A DNA stretch of 64,000 nt from Haemonchus contortus (GCA_000469685.2 LS997563.1:24585897-24649896); one strand, 5' to 3'. Numbered from the stretch's first letter, positions 21,674 through 31,500 are shown. Translations and numbers: made by a program. The notes: generated by a model from the sequence alone, not told the origin.

Positions 21674-22374
21674 TGTGAGAGAACCGTGCCAGTTGCAAGG
21701 TTTCCCGAGCTGTTTTTAGGAAGGTTTTTTATATGCACGAGCTGATCCTTGTATACCACCCATTCCTTGCTGGACAATCCTTTATTGCGATCCCGAGCAA
21801 GTTGCCGCAGCATAAAATCCCTCTGCCTTTCCTCCAGTGTCATACTTTTGCGTATAAACACGGAAGGAAATCCAGCATTACGGAGCAGACGAGCATTGGC
21901 AAGGGCGGTTCGCCAGTGGGAAGATGCTGGGAGGACAACCTTAACAAGACGGGGGCGCTTTGGATCAGGTTTACCCATGCGATATACCTCGCATGGGCGG
22001 CATTCGACCTTCAACGCATCGAGAACCTTAGTGACCTTCTCCTCCAGGTCTTTTTGACGTTCAGACGGCCGGAGCTCAGTCCCTGCCTCCTCAAGACCAT
22101 AGACAACAATGCTCCTAGCCTTTTTTTCGCTATTGATCGACTCCGAGAATTCTCTCGGGATTTTATCCGACAGAGCAATGAGGAGAGGTTCAAGGAGAGG
22201 GTCCTTATTACGCTCAATGATAGTTCTGAGAAGATCTGCCGCAGATATTTTGTCCAACTCAAGCTGATGCTCCTGACCACGAGGCAGCTCTGCAGAAATC
22301 ACATCAGCTGGAGCATCGAGGCATGAATCTTTAGAAGAAACTTTCTTCTGATTCCTACGCTGATTTTTGACCAT
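21670..22374 (-). CDS. LINE ORF1 protein, RRM-like
   Basis: 234 codons. The N-terminus is basic (MVKNQRRNQKK), followed by an acidic helical segment (LLRTIIERNKDPLLEPLL). The core at about 85-190 resembles the RNA-binding (RRM-like) domain of LINE ORF1 proteins: ARSIVVYGLEEAG, then VYRMGKPDPKRPRLVKVVL and RLLRNAGFPSVFIRKSMT. Such proteins coat the element RNA and act as chaperones in the RNP. The stop codon (TGA) overlaps the first codon of the ORF2 frame. A related, broken ORF1 is seen at 46,480-46,720. Confidence 0.85.
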   Translation of the reverse strand: MVKNQRRNQKKVSSKDSCLDAPADVISAELPRGQEHQLELDKISAADLLRTIIERNKDPLLEPLLIALSDKIPREFSESINSEKKARSIVVYGLEEAGTELRPSERQKDLEEKVTKVLDALKVECRPCEVYRMGKPDPKRPRLVKVVLPASSHWRTALANARLLRNAGFPSVFIRKSMTLEERQRDFMLRQLARDRNKGLSSKEWVVYKDQLVHIKNLPKNSSGNLATGTVLSH

Positions 22375-22497
22375 TATAGTACGCAGCTGATGAAAGGTGA
22401 CCAGAAAAAGTTTACGAAGGAAAGATTAATGACTTCACGGTAAAAAAATTACTACGGAAGTCGTAAAAAGAACAAACGGAAAGAGAGCCAGCAATTG

Positions 22498-22546
22498 AAC
22501 CGACCGCCTCGCAGATGAGAACGAATCATCTGCGAGGCGGTCGGTT
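22498..22546. repeat. Perfect 21-bp inverted repeat at LINE 5' end
   Basis: AACCGACCGCCTCGCAGATG begins a 21-base arm at 22,498-22,518, repeated exactly inverted at 22,526-22,546 with a 7-base loop, only 8 bases from the LINE/target junction. It could be a real 5' UTR stem or a snap-back inversion formed when the 5' end was joined to the target. Confidence 0.85.
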
Positions 22547-22886
22547 ATGCTCGTAGTTATCGCTGGTGATGGAGGAAGGAACGCCTCTCCGTGCGAAAAA
22601 TCTACGAAGCATCTGAAGAAAGGCGCTTGTCGACTGGTTAGAAACGATGTCCAGGTGAATTAGACGTGTTACCATACAGGTAATTATGACTCCATAACAC
22701 TTTTCTTTGTCCTTTGTTGGAACAATGATTGTGAGTGGACCAAAGTAGTCTAATCCCACATGCTGAAATGGACGTGACTGAACGACACGTTCTGCCGGAA
22801 GGCTTGGCTGATCGGGGTACTTGCACGGCAAGTTGTTGAGTTTCTGACAAACTATGCACTTTCCTACTTGTCTTGCAACTTGTGAA

Positions 22887-24223
22887 TCAACAGCAACATG
22901 TGATCCAGAACTTTTGTCGTGTAATAGACATAGTGTGGTTCACTCCTGGATGACCACTGAGATGAGCCTCTTGTATGATGAGTTCAGCCAAAAGGGTCTT
23001 TTGCAAAATTAAGATGGGGTATTTCGCTGCTTCTTCCATTTCGCTTTTTCCTAACCGGCCGAAACATCGCATAATGCCCTCGCTATCTTTCTTCACATTC
23101 AAATGACAGAATTTTTGAAGTATTCCTGGCTTGATCCATGTTCGCTGATGATGACGAATTAGAACTTTTTCCGCGTACTTGACCTCTCTCCCCGTTAGTG
23201 CGTCCGTAGTGAGATTCAAACATTCTTTGAGCGGGGTCGAGATATTAACATAGCCTGGATCCTTAGTACTGAGCCGCTGAACTATAACCCGTACAAATCG
23301 TAGAACGTATGCCAAAATTCTTTTTGCTTCTGTGAGCGTTGTTGCCTGTCTACTTGAAATGAGTTCCTCTGCGTGCTCTTTTGAAGTTGGATGACTCGAA
23401 GCTGCCAAACCGATTTCAAAGGGCTCCTCTCTCTCTTCGTATCGGTCATGACCCAGAAAGCAAGAGACGCTGGTGTTTTTTAGTTCCAGCAGTTCTGAAG
23501 TAGGAATATGTAGAAAAGACGGACCATTCCACCAGAAGTGGTTTTCAAGATCGTCCTTATGTAGGCCACGAGTAGCACAGTCAGCCGGGTTTTGACCCGA
23601 TGAAACGAACATGAAAGAGACTTGAAGTCCCTTTGACTTCAAGTGTTCGTATATATTCCTGATTTCGGTGAGACGGTGTTTGATTAAAACTCCTTTCTCC
23701 TTTCCCCTGAATCCTTGATCCAGTTCAGTACTATTTCGGAGTCAGAATAAACATAGATTTGCCGAAGACATATTACTGTTTGAATTTGGGTGATGAGGGC
23801 ATTGACTAGTCGCATTGCCAACGTCAATGCATTCAACTCCATTTTGGGTACAGTCATTGAAGACCGTATCGAAGGCAGCTTTTCTCGCGCCATTAGCAAA
23901 CTTGCAGAGCGATCGTCGCATAAGTATGCGCATGTTGCCATACCTTCTAAACTTGCGTCTGCGAATGCTACAAGAACTTGCTGATCCGCTCTTACGGATA
24001 TCATTCGAGGAAGGTCTTTGCGAAAACCATGTATAGACTTTACTATATCTTTCCACTCATTCACTCTGGTCTCTGGTAGCTTTTCGTCCCACGTATAATT
24101 GGCTTTCCACAGCGACTGGATGAATACCTTGGCTTTGTGCGTTAACGGAGTAATCCACCCTAACGGATCATAGATTGAGGCCACTGAACTTGCTACCGTT
24201 CTTTTGGTCACTGGTTCTTTCAC
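22887..24223 (-). pseudogene. pol: BEL RNase H and integrase N-terminal domain
   Basis: 24,223-23,684 begins SVASIYDPLGWITPLT, the typical A17 segment following the RT, and includes RNase H-like Asp residues in LVAFADASLEG and VYSDSEIVLNWI. A frameshift near 23,690 moves the continuation into the next frame (23,642-22,887: SSGQNPADCATRG, then a linker and the integrase zinc-binding N-terminus LSGHPGVNHT). Another frameshift near 22,890 breaks it from the integrase core. RNase H removes the RNA strand during reverse transcription. Confidence 0.8.
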
Positions 24224-24265
24224 TTCAACGGTACATGCTAACTGAAAGTCATCGACGGTAGAGTT

Positions 24266-25173
24266 TCATCGGATTCCTAGAACCTTGGGATTTCTATCCT
24301 CAGACTTGTCTGCCGTGGCCATATTGCTTAAGAGAGCAGAATCATTGGAGACGAACTCCCGTAAGTTCATAGACAAATCGCCGAACATCTGCTTAACTTG
24401 CTTGTACTTGTATCTTGCTTCTTCGAGGGAGTTGGCCGTTAAGAGCAGGTTATCTACACACAAGTTGTTCTTGATTTCCTCCACGAGCATCTTGTCGTTC
24501 GTATATGAATTCAGATGGTAGTGTGTTGTAGCCGCCAACAAAAATGGTGAACTATTGAGTCCGAAGGTGACTCGCGTTAAACGAAGCGTCCGGATGTTTT
24601 CCAGGGTAGGCGGCTTCTCGTAATTATGTAACCAGAGGCATCTTGTTGCGTCTCTATCACTCTCGTGTAAGCGTACTTGCAGAAACGCTTTTTCGACATC
24701 GGATATGATGCCTATTGTCCCAATTCTGAAGCGTAACAGAATGGAAGGGGTGGAAGAATCACAGGACCACGATGAAGAACTTCATTCAACGAAGGGCTCC
24801 CTTTATAATGAGCTGAGGCGTCGAAAACGATCCTCAGCTTTGTTGTTAACTTGCTCGGAGTAAGCACTGCTTGGTGCGGTATATAGTGGACTACCGAACC
24901 GGTTGCTTTTACTTGTTTTGGAACGTCTTCTACAATCTTCAGTCGTAGTTGTTCTTCGAAAACGTTGTTATACCTCTGGAGCAGCTCTGGATTCCGCTGC
25001 AGTGCGTTCCAAGTGTTGACTAGTCGTCGTAGAGCTATAGCTTTGTTGTCGGGCAGGAGAAGGCCGTTGTCTTTCCATGGAAGACGTACGTAGTAGCCAT
25101 CTTCCCGGCGTTCTATTGTCTCGTTAAACTTGTCCCAAACTTGTCTGTCGATATCCGCTTTTTCAACTTGCAA
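24266..25173 (-). pseudogene. pol: BEL reverse transcriptase, frameshifted
   Basis: 25,173-24,712 encodes the start of the RT (LPWKDNGLLLPDNKAIALRR, then KLRIVFDASAHYKG and LNEVLHRGP). The frame shifts near 24,725 and continues with DVEKAFLQV and FGLNSSPFLLAATT, then VDNLLLTANSLEEA, where the catalytic YVDD box has become VDN. The frame ends at 24,266, where KVLGIRW of the family reads KVLGIR then TGA, a Trp to stop change. Loss of the second catalytic Asp, plus frameshift and stop, make this RT inactive. Confidence 0.85.
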
Positions 25174-25188
25174 AGGTCCACTGAATTC

Positions 25189-25980
25189 TTAAGTTCCCTC
25201 GTTTTCAAGGGTCCAGTAGTGGTCCCACAGTTCCTCTTCTGTTGAATTTCCGTCACCTGTCGAAAGGGTATTGATTTGTGCTTCTAAGGACCAATATTTG
25301 TCCCACTTTTCAACGTCTTCGCAAGTCTGTATTTCTAGGACTTGCTGAGGATGTAGGTGACTGCCTGTAATAAGGTTTCCGGCCTTTGTTGGCAGAAGAT
25401 GAAGCCCAGATGGAAGGGTGACTGGCGTCCGATCTGTTCTCCAGAATTTCCATACTTGATCACAGCCGAGGAGTATCAAAGGCTGTATTTGTTTTCCCCT
25501 ATTTCCACATGAAATTGGGAGGTTGAGAGAGTTGATGAATTGTAGATCCTCCTCAAGTAGTGAGGGACAGCGCATTGGTTTTGTTAGCACTTCATGTGTC
25601 ACTAGCTCTAGCTTGTGATGTTTTCCTTCAGTATCTCGAACTTGAACTTGCACAGTGCGGCAGCTTTTCTTTTGAATCTCCTTGGAGCCAAATGTATGAA
25701 GAAGAAGTGTTCTCTCCGAAATCGTTGGGAGTTGGAGCTCCTCAGCTAATGCACTGTCAATGAATGAGATCTCGGCGCCAGTGTCCAATAGAACAGGAAC
25801 ACTGCGGAGATTACCTTTCTTGTTATCGACCACTTGGATTTCGCCTATGGGAAGAAAAGTGGTTGAATGAATTACTCGTGTTGACGGAACTTGAAGAATT
25901 GGCGTTTCGATTTCTTCACTGTGTTCCTCTCCGGTCACAACGTTGACATTTTGAGTCGTTCTGCCATTTCTCTTCGTCAT
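25189..25980 (-). CDS. BEL retroviral-type aspartic protease
   Basis: A 263-codon frame starting with ATG, in the position and style of the BEL protease (DUF1758/A16 type). The active-site motif is PVLLDTGAEISFID at about residue 83, followed by the flap and LLLHTFGSKE, then a typical LILLGCDQVW about 85 residues later. It would cut the polyprotein. It is continuous as far as 25,189, where a stop interrupts the link to the RT frame. The catalytic Asp is present. Confidence 0.85.
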   Translation of the reverse strand: MTKRNGRTTQNVNVVTGEEHSEEIETPILQVPSTRVIHSTTFLPIGEIQVVDNKKGNLRSVPVLLDTGAEISFIDSALAEELQLPTISERTLLLHTFGSKEIQKKSCRTVQVQVRDTEGKHHKLELVTHEVLTKPMRCPSLLEEDLQFINSLNLPISCGNRGKQIQPLILLGCDQVWKFWRTDRTPVTLPSGLHLLPTKAGNLITGSHLHPQQVLEIQTCEDVEKWDKYWSLEAQINTLSTGDGNSTEEELWDHYWTLENEGT

Positions 25981-27299
25981 ATTGCCCGTCTTCTTTGGAT
26001 CCGCAACTTGTGATTACTGGGGTTTCTCCTGTACTTCACTTGCTGCCGGCAAGGTCTTGAAGCAAGCTGATGAATGGTGAGGTCCTTCACACCGGCAGCA
26101 GTTTTTGCGTTTGCATTCCGATGTTTTGTGTTGTGATGAAGCGCACAGTTGACAAAGCCGGTTGTCCCGAAGGTATTTTGCCCTTTCTCTCGGAGTTTTA
26201 TACGTGGTACAGAAAGACGGTTTATGTTCGCCTCTACAGAACATACATAGATTCTCCCTAGAGTTGAAATTATTTTCGTCCAATTTATTGACGTCGTCCG
26301 TGGCGTATGCGAGGATTGATTGATGAAAAGGTTCATCATTTCTTCCTCTGACAAAACGTCTTCAATTGCATTAAATAGTGCTTCCATCGTAAATGTCGTA
26401 TTTAGTGGGAGAAGACGCCTTTTCCTAAGCACTCCTCTCTGGATATGTGCAGGAACTTTGCCCAGAATTTTCTTGACCATTACTTGGGTGTCTACGTGTT
26501 CTCCTTTTTGTTTCAGTTGCATCACAGTGACTTGCACTTGTTCGAAAAGCGTGCGTTGGTCCTTTAGGGTCACACTGCGCAACTTGTAATTGCCGAGCTG
26601 ATCAATTAGTTTTTGGATCAGTTCTTCTGGGTTGCCATACCGAGCTTGAAGAAAGTTTACTGCTCTGGAGTAGTTCTTTGGAGTAACATGGAATTTCTTC
26701 ACAGATTCCCTAGCTTCCCCGTCAAGGGCGTTCAATAAGTAGTTAATTTTGAACAGCTCCGGTAAGTCCCTTGAGTGGACATTTGCATTAAACAGCTCCC
26801 AAAAATTGTCGAAATCCCAGATGTTGCCCGTAAACGTGGGGACAGGGAGGGGTGGAAGCTCGGCTTGTTTGGGTACTTGATTAAGGATCAGGTTTTGGGG
26901 TGCTGCGCTTCGAACTGTATGTTGTAATCTCAGTGTTTCAAGAGATTTTAGCGCCTGTATTCTACCTTGCAAAAGTGCTACGTATTCTAACGCAAGCGCA
27001 AGGGAATCCTCTGCGCGATTGACATACTGCTCTATGTCGTTAGAACCAGCCTCTTCACCACCTTCCTCCAGAGAGAGGAGTTCACTCGAAGCTTTTTCAA
27101 CTTGACTACTGAGTGTTTCTGTCGTTGCTACTGCTTCTTCTAAGCGACAAAAATTGCTTAGGTTAACCTTACTTGAAAGATCTTCAGTGTTCACTTGTAA
27201 GGAATCGAGGCTTTCCTCCTTATAGCGCTCCAAAACTTGTTCAAGTTTGTTGCAAAAGCGCGTTAAGCGGCGTTTGGCTGTTGTTATTTGAACAACCAT
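25977..27299 (-). CDS. gag: BEL gag (DUF1759-type), frame-disrupted
   Basis: A 440-codon frame starting at a real ATG. Residues 1-130 are acidic and helical (coiled-coil-like). From about residue 145 the BEL gag/DUF1759 pattern appears: LPPLPVPTFTGNIWDFDNFW, then YLLNALDGEARE, YGNPEELIQKLIDQ and VMVKKILGKVP. The final ~100 residues after about position 330 are out of frame relative to the family, because the expected zinc-knuckle region lies in another frame at 26,014-26,283. A frameshift therefore lies around 26,290-26,340. Gag forms the capsid-like particle that packages element RNA. The annotated end overlaps the protease start by 4 bases. Confidence 0.85.
   Translation of the reverse strand: MVVQITTAKRRLTRFCNKLEQVLERYKEESLDSLQVNTEDLSSKVNLSNFCRLEEAVATTETLSSQVEKASSELLSLEEGGEEAGSNDIEQYVNRAEDSLALALEYVALLQGRIQALKSLETLRLQHTVRSAAPQNLILNQVPKQAELPPLPVPTFTGNIWDFDNFWELFNANVHSRDLPELFKINYLLNALDGEARESVKKFHVTPKNYSRAVNFLQARYGNPEELIQKLIDQLGNYKLRSVTLKDQRTLFEQVQVTVMQLKQKGEHVDTQVMVKKILGKVPAHIQRGVLRKRRLLPLNTTFTMEALFNAIEDVLSEEEMMNLFINQSSHTPRTTSINWTKIISTLGRIYVCSVEANINRLSVPRIKLREKGQNTFGTTGFVNCALHHNTKHRNANAKTAAGVKDLTIHQLASRPCRQQVKYRRNPSNHKLRIQRRRAI
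26014..26283 (-). pseudogene. Displaced gag zinc-knuckle region
   Basis: Three cysteine/histidine boxes occur in order: CMFCRGEHKPSFC (CX2CX3HX4C), CQLCASSQHKTSEC (CX2CX4HX4C) and CCRCEGPHHSSAC. This is the nucleic-acid-binding end of BEL gag, detached from the preceding gag frame by a frameshift. It is followed directly by the protease frame. In intact elements gag, knuckles and protease form one polyprotein. Confidence 0.8.
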
Positions 27300-27535
27300 C
27301 TCGGTCCAATTGATTGGTGTTGTAGATCACAGACAATCAATACTCGGCCAATAATCAATCGTTGAACCTATCCTCACTGGATTTCAAGTCCAACCTACAC
27401 TTGACTACTGGTTCAAGTACTAAACTTGTACTACACTTGTTGAAAAGTGTAAAAAAAACGAAGAATTAAAGAATTCCAAAACTCCACTCGAAATTCTTAA
27501 AAAGCGGACCTGAGTTCGTTTTGCACTTGGTCCAT

Positions 27536-27546
27536 CCGATGCACCA
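27536..27546 (-). promoter_or_regulatory. BEL primer binding site, tRNA-Gly-like
   Basis: Immediately inside the 5' LTR the plus strand reads CCGATGCACCA. This equals the 3' terminal 11 bases (with CCA) of typical metazoan tRNA-Gly, so the minus-strand transcript carries its complement (TGGTGCATCGG) as a primer binding site. The match is lost further in. The tRNA identity is from general knowledge and not from a search. Confidence 0.6.
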
Positions 27547-28034
27547 TGTGTCGCCTTAGTTGCCACGTGGATTTTTTGATATTGGTATAACGACAGCCAA
27601 ACACAGCGCTTTATTGACCTCAAACTTGGGTAATTAAACCAAATACATATATATGAGCAAATAACTGTTAACAAAAGTACTACCAATAATCGAAAAAAGG
27701 GATGAGTAAGCCGTCTGTCTGGGGTGCCTTTTATATCCTCCTTTCCCGCCAAATCCGCCAAATCCATATTTTTCTCACGCTGTCTTATATAGCGTATGAA
27801 ATAAATAAATAAATAAATAAATAAAATCCTTCCGTAGTCGATCGGGCCATCCGAGACGCATTTGAATTTGAAATGGAATAGGTTACGAAACATCCAATAC
27901 GAATAGAATAGGTGCTCATCTTCAGTGTGAGTTAAATAGTAAGAAAGAGAATTGTTGCAAACTGATTTGGGCAAACTTGAACGATCCTCTCAATTCCACT
28001 CTGCAGTAGCTCGTGGAGTGGACCCTCCACGACA
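27547..28034 (-). repeat. BEL 5' LTR with 58-bp insertion
   Basis: Same sequence as the left LTR but longer by 63 bp, because of an insertion at 27,766-27,823 ending in AAAT repeats and flanked by AAATCC. As the 5' LTR on the minus strand it would hold the promoter. I see no unambiguous TATA box. Confidence 0.93.
27766..27823 (+). mobile_element. 58-bp LINE-like 3' scrap in the 5' LTR
   Basis: Present only in the right LTR. It ends in about seven AAAT units and is flanked by the direct repeat AAATCC (27,760-27,765 and 27,824-27,829); the left LTR has one AAATCC at this position. This is the signature of a severely 5'-truncated non-LTR insertion. It may derive from the family of the nested LINE, whose 3' end also carries an AAAT-type tail. 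Confidence 0.65.
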
Positions 28035-28039
28035 TCAAG

Positions 28040-28520
28040 TCGTTGGAAGGAGATTTACCAGCATTCAATGGGGAATGTTGTGTACCGATACATAATGCAA
28101 AAAGATGAACGAATCAAATTGACAGACGTCAGCAGACGTTTTCACCCGAACATCTGACTCAATAAAACGGTTAGAGCATCCGAATAATCAGCTAATCTCC
28201 GAAGTCTTCGTAAGGCGAAGTCACCGATATTTTTAATGGAAACGTAGTAATCCAATGTAGTGAGTAGAGTCTTCCTTCTTCCTGTCTTTCAATGAACTTG
28301 ACGAGAACGAACTTGCTCCAGTGGATTCAGCTGTCAGTATTTAGATTTTAAGTAATCATTGCCTAGTTACCATACACTTAACTGATTTTTCACTCGATAA
28401 TTAGTAGAACTGATAGCTTAATAATTCCATTTCTTCGAAAATTTCATTTTTTTGAACATGCGGTTTTGCTATCCGTGTCATCCTTGCAGTTTCTTCACTT
28501 CTTACTTCATCAGTGAAGAT
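28040..28520. other. Non-coding between BEL and WRAP53
   Basis: No gene seen. The acceptor-like CTTACTTCATCAG just before 28,514 precedes the proposed WRAP53 start and could be a trans-splice site, though this cannot be shown from DNA alone. Confidence 0.4.
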
Positions 28521-31500
28521 ATGAGGAAGGTCGTGGATCTTCAAATTTTCATACCTGATCAAGGTCGTTCCCTGTCTAGGTACGAAATTGTTCCACTAAA
28601 GCCAATAGCTGACCGTAAGTGGGGGTTGGAAACTCAGTACGATTGAAGTCACTTGGCACGGGTGACCTCAATACTGGAGAGCACTGACCAGGTGTGAAAA
28701 GTCCCTAAAAGTCCATGATCATTATGCTGCTCGCATATGGATATGCAGCAAGTAAAAAGTTATCAACTGAAAAGAATAACAGAAGACTGTAAAAGTGCTT
28801 CTATGTAAGTGCCTAATTAAGTAATAAAGTCGTTTCCAAGATGAAGCCATATAAATACAGAAGAATAAAAATTCAGTGAAGGTAAAGTTGAGAAACATGG
28901 AGAGAAATATATGCGAAACTATTCGTAAAACTTGTAGATGAATAACTTTTTGATCCCATCAACTATGTAATACATATGGTAATGTTTCTAAGACTCTTCA
29001 AAAGAGAACTTGTAGCATTGAATTTATTTTTAAGTTGTATGCACCTAACTGCGTTGGTGATCCTACTTTATATAATTCGCTAAGTGTGTCTGCTGGTGTG
29101 TCGGTGTGTGTGTGCATGTGTCGGTGTGTGTGCTTGACCGGAAATTCATAACTCCTGTTTCTGTGGTCCTAGAGAGTTCAAATTTGGTGGGAGTACGGGG
29201 GAGAGGATGGGAATACTCATGGCAGGTAGCAGGACCAGACTCCGTATGAAGTATTCCCAACGTAAACAGGAGTTATGAATTTGTGGTCCAAAATTACCAT
29301 CGCATCTAAGCGAGCAAGAGCCACCTACCGATAAGAACCCTAGCGCATTTGGTATTTACGATGCTACTTTGACTATTCAGTATGTTTCATTCGAAAAGAT
29401 GGGATGGTAGAGTAGGGCAACAGAATTGAGTGGTAAGTGCGTTGATTGGGACCCAGTAGCAGCACTACGATAAGCAGATGAATTTTTTTTTCATTTCTTG
29501 CTATTGGATCACGACCGCTATCCACCAAGGTTTGAGACCCAATGAAGGATCCTCATTGTTCGATATCATTTGCTAACTTACCCGACCGCCATTTATCTGT
29601 TACTCTTCACTAATGATATGTCTGAAAAGAGAAAAGCTCATTAATAACATCTGGTAATTAATGGTGTTCTCACATCACGAAACATTTGTGAGTTTTGCCC
29701 CAAGCTTGGGTTGTTTAACAGTTGAATTTCTGATGGGTATACACCTTATGAAAGAGAGCAAAAGATCGACACTTCCAAGCAAAGATGCCCGTAACAAATT
29801 TACCATACCAAATACCATATGCACTGCTCTGTTAGTCCTGTGTCAAACTTCTTGTACAGATAAATTTTATTTGTTTCAAAGAAAGAGCAGAGAGCTAGCC
29901 GATTACTACAACTTTATTGAAAAGGAGGGAAACCCGACGCCAGCTGGGCGAACCGAATAGCAGTGAATATAAGTAATAAAGGATTGCAGCATTCCAGCCA
30001 ATCTTATTTTCAATAGATAAAATATGTTTCCGATATCTTTAGCAAGTGTACCACTGTCTCTGCCTTTGGTGCCTAATTTGCAAGTAGCTTGCAAGGCCTC
30101 CGTCAGATTTGTTTCGTCAGGGCTGGTCTACTTCATGAAGATCCGAACAGGTTTCAATAGTTATGTCGATTTTTTAAAAATTTATTTTTAGTGTTCAACA
30201 TCCGACTCAAAGAACCTGGCTGAAGCATTTATCGCGGCTGATCTAGCGGAGCTGAACGATCCACATAAGAAACTTAACAGACGTGAGCGGAGAGCCCTTC
30301 AGAGAATGATGATCGCTGCTGAAGTATGGCTTTATCGCTGTTTCGAATCATCCCTTATTTGATAATCAAATTCCTAGCACTCTTGTCTGAAACTAACAAC
30401 AGTTTCTGAAGGGCGTCCACGAGCAAGATCCTGTCTCACAATCGACATTTGGCGACTCTAATGCAGAGTCAAAATGTGCTCAATCTGTGCAGAATGATAC
30501 TGTTAGAATAAGAAATGAGAAACAGGTATTTGAGGTATAACTTTTGAGATTTGCTAAGACGTCTTCTTTCAAATGATAACAGTTTAGCTTAAGGGGTCAG
30601 AGAGAGCTAACAGTTTTGGAAAGCGTTCCGCGGTCACAGATGGAGGTGATCAAGAATTATCGTCAAAGCTATCGAAAGTTCAGGTAAAAACAAAAAGGCA
30701 ATTTGCCGTTTTCTCGGGTATTGAAAGTATTGAAATTTGAGAATAGCTTTTGGTAGGATTATAAAGGTTCTCGCAACATTCACCCCAAAAAATTGGAATC
30801 TTCTGCTAAATCCTGCTTTTTCAATATGCTGGGAAAGCGAGAAAATTCGACTTCTCACTATCAAGAATAAAAAGACATTTCGCAGTTGTTCCACTATTCA
30901 GTGTCCGTCGCTGAAATGGATCAACTGCGAACCGGGTAATGATCTTCACAAAAAAAAGCGCAGGCTGTACTTTGAAGATGTTTGCGATAAGATCATTGCT
31001 GTATTAGGATCGGGTACTACCGAAGGTATTGCCCGTAATTGGTACAAAAGTTTATTAATGACGCTGACAATTTCTACAACTTGAACATCAGTCACTCCCT
31101 CTAGAGGGCAAACTAGAAAACTCGATTGACATCTAGATTAAACTTCTCGCGCATTGAGAACAACACTCATACACAGACTGGGCACAATCTGTTGTCATCT
31201 GAACTTGTTGGGCCTTCGAAGGGTGCGCAACTCTGTCGCAATCCATTTGAGAATAGGCTGTACTTTGAAGATGTTTGCGATAAGATCATTGCTGTATTAG
31301 GATCGGGTACTACCGAAGGTATTGCCCGTAATTGGTACAAAAGTTTATTAATGACGCTGACAATTTCTACAACTTGAACATCAGTCACTCCCTCGAAAAC
31401 TCGATTGACATCTAGATTAAACTTCTCGCGCATTGAGAACAACACTCATACACAGACTGGGCACAATCTGTTGTCATCTGAACTTGTTGGGCCTTCGAAG

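Larger units (their letters stand above)
18047..22554 (-). mobile_element. CR1-like LINE nested in BEL integrase
   Basis: Flanked by the 7-bp target duplication AGTTATC (18,040-18,046 and 22,555-22,561), one copy of which belongs to the interrupted integrase codons. It has a 5' UTR (about 22,375-22,554), ORF1 and ORF2 on the minus strand, a ~0.9-kb 3' UTR, and a 3' tail of AATA units (plus strand TATT repeats at about 18,047-18,070). Short simple-repeat tails and the NARSL-type endonuclease start place it in the CR1/Jockey group. It appears nearly full length and younger than the BEL element that hosts it. Confidence 0.93.
16874..22831 (-). pseudogene. pol: BEL integrase core split by the LINE, plus C-terminal domain
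   Basis: The right part (22,831-22,562) carries the first catalytic Asp (VGLDYFGPL) and second (SSITSDN). The left part (18,039 down to 16,874) resumes with NSPTFLLGE and carries the catalytic Glu in WQGGFYERLIESVK, then the DUF5641-like tail (RHMWRMGRISVLPK, PLNLLAPLE). The LINE at 18,047-22,554 sits between the second Asp and the Glu. Near the C-terminus is a hydrophobic segment SISSLLFILALGVFVVT, which could be a membrane or signal segment of a once-encoded envelope-like extension; no fusion-protein motif is visible after it. The frame stops at 16,874. Confidence 0.85.
14804..28034 (-). mobile_element. BEL/Pao LTR retrotransposon with nested LINE
   Basis: The element is bounded by two LTRs (14,804-15,228 and 27,547-28,034), starts TGTG and ends ACA. 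It has TCAAG target duplications at 14,799-14,803 and 28,035-28,039. On the minus strand the order is 5' LTR (right), primer site, gag, protease, RT/RNase H, integrase, an extra ORF, then 3' LTR (left). This order and the DUF1759-type gag, DTGA protease and A17-type pol are characteristic of BEL/Pao. Removing the nested LINE leaves about 8.7 kb. I count roughly 13 substitutions between the 425-bp LTRs (about 3%), so insertion is moderately recent. Several frameshifts and one nonsense codon in gag-pol make it non-autonomous. Confidence 0.95.

Noticed and set aside
21733..22326. 197-codon plus-strand frame
   Set aside because: Antisense shadow of LINE ORF1.
28541..28614. Extra intron inside WRAP53 exon 1 (GTCGTTCCCTGTCTAG)
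   Set aside because: It would be 16 nt long and removing it brings in a stop; reading through keeps the frame.
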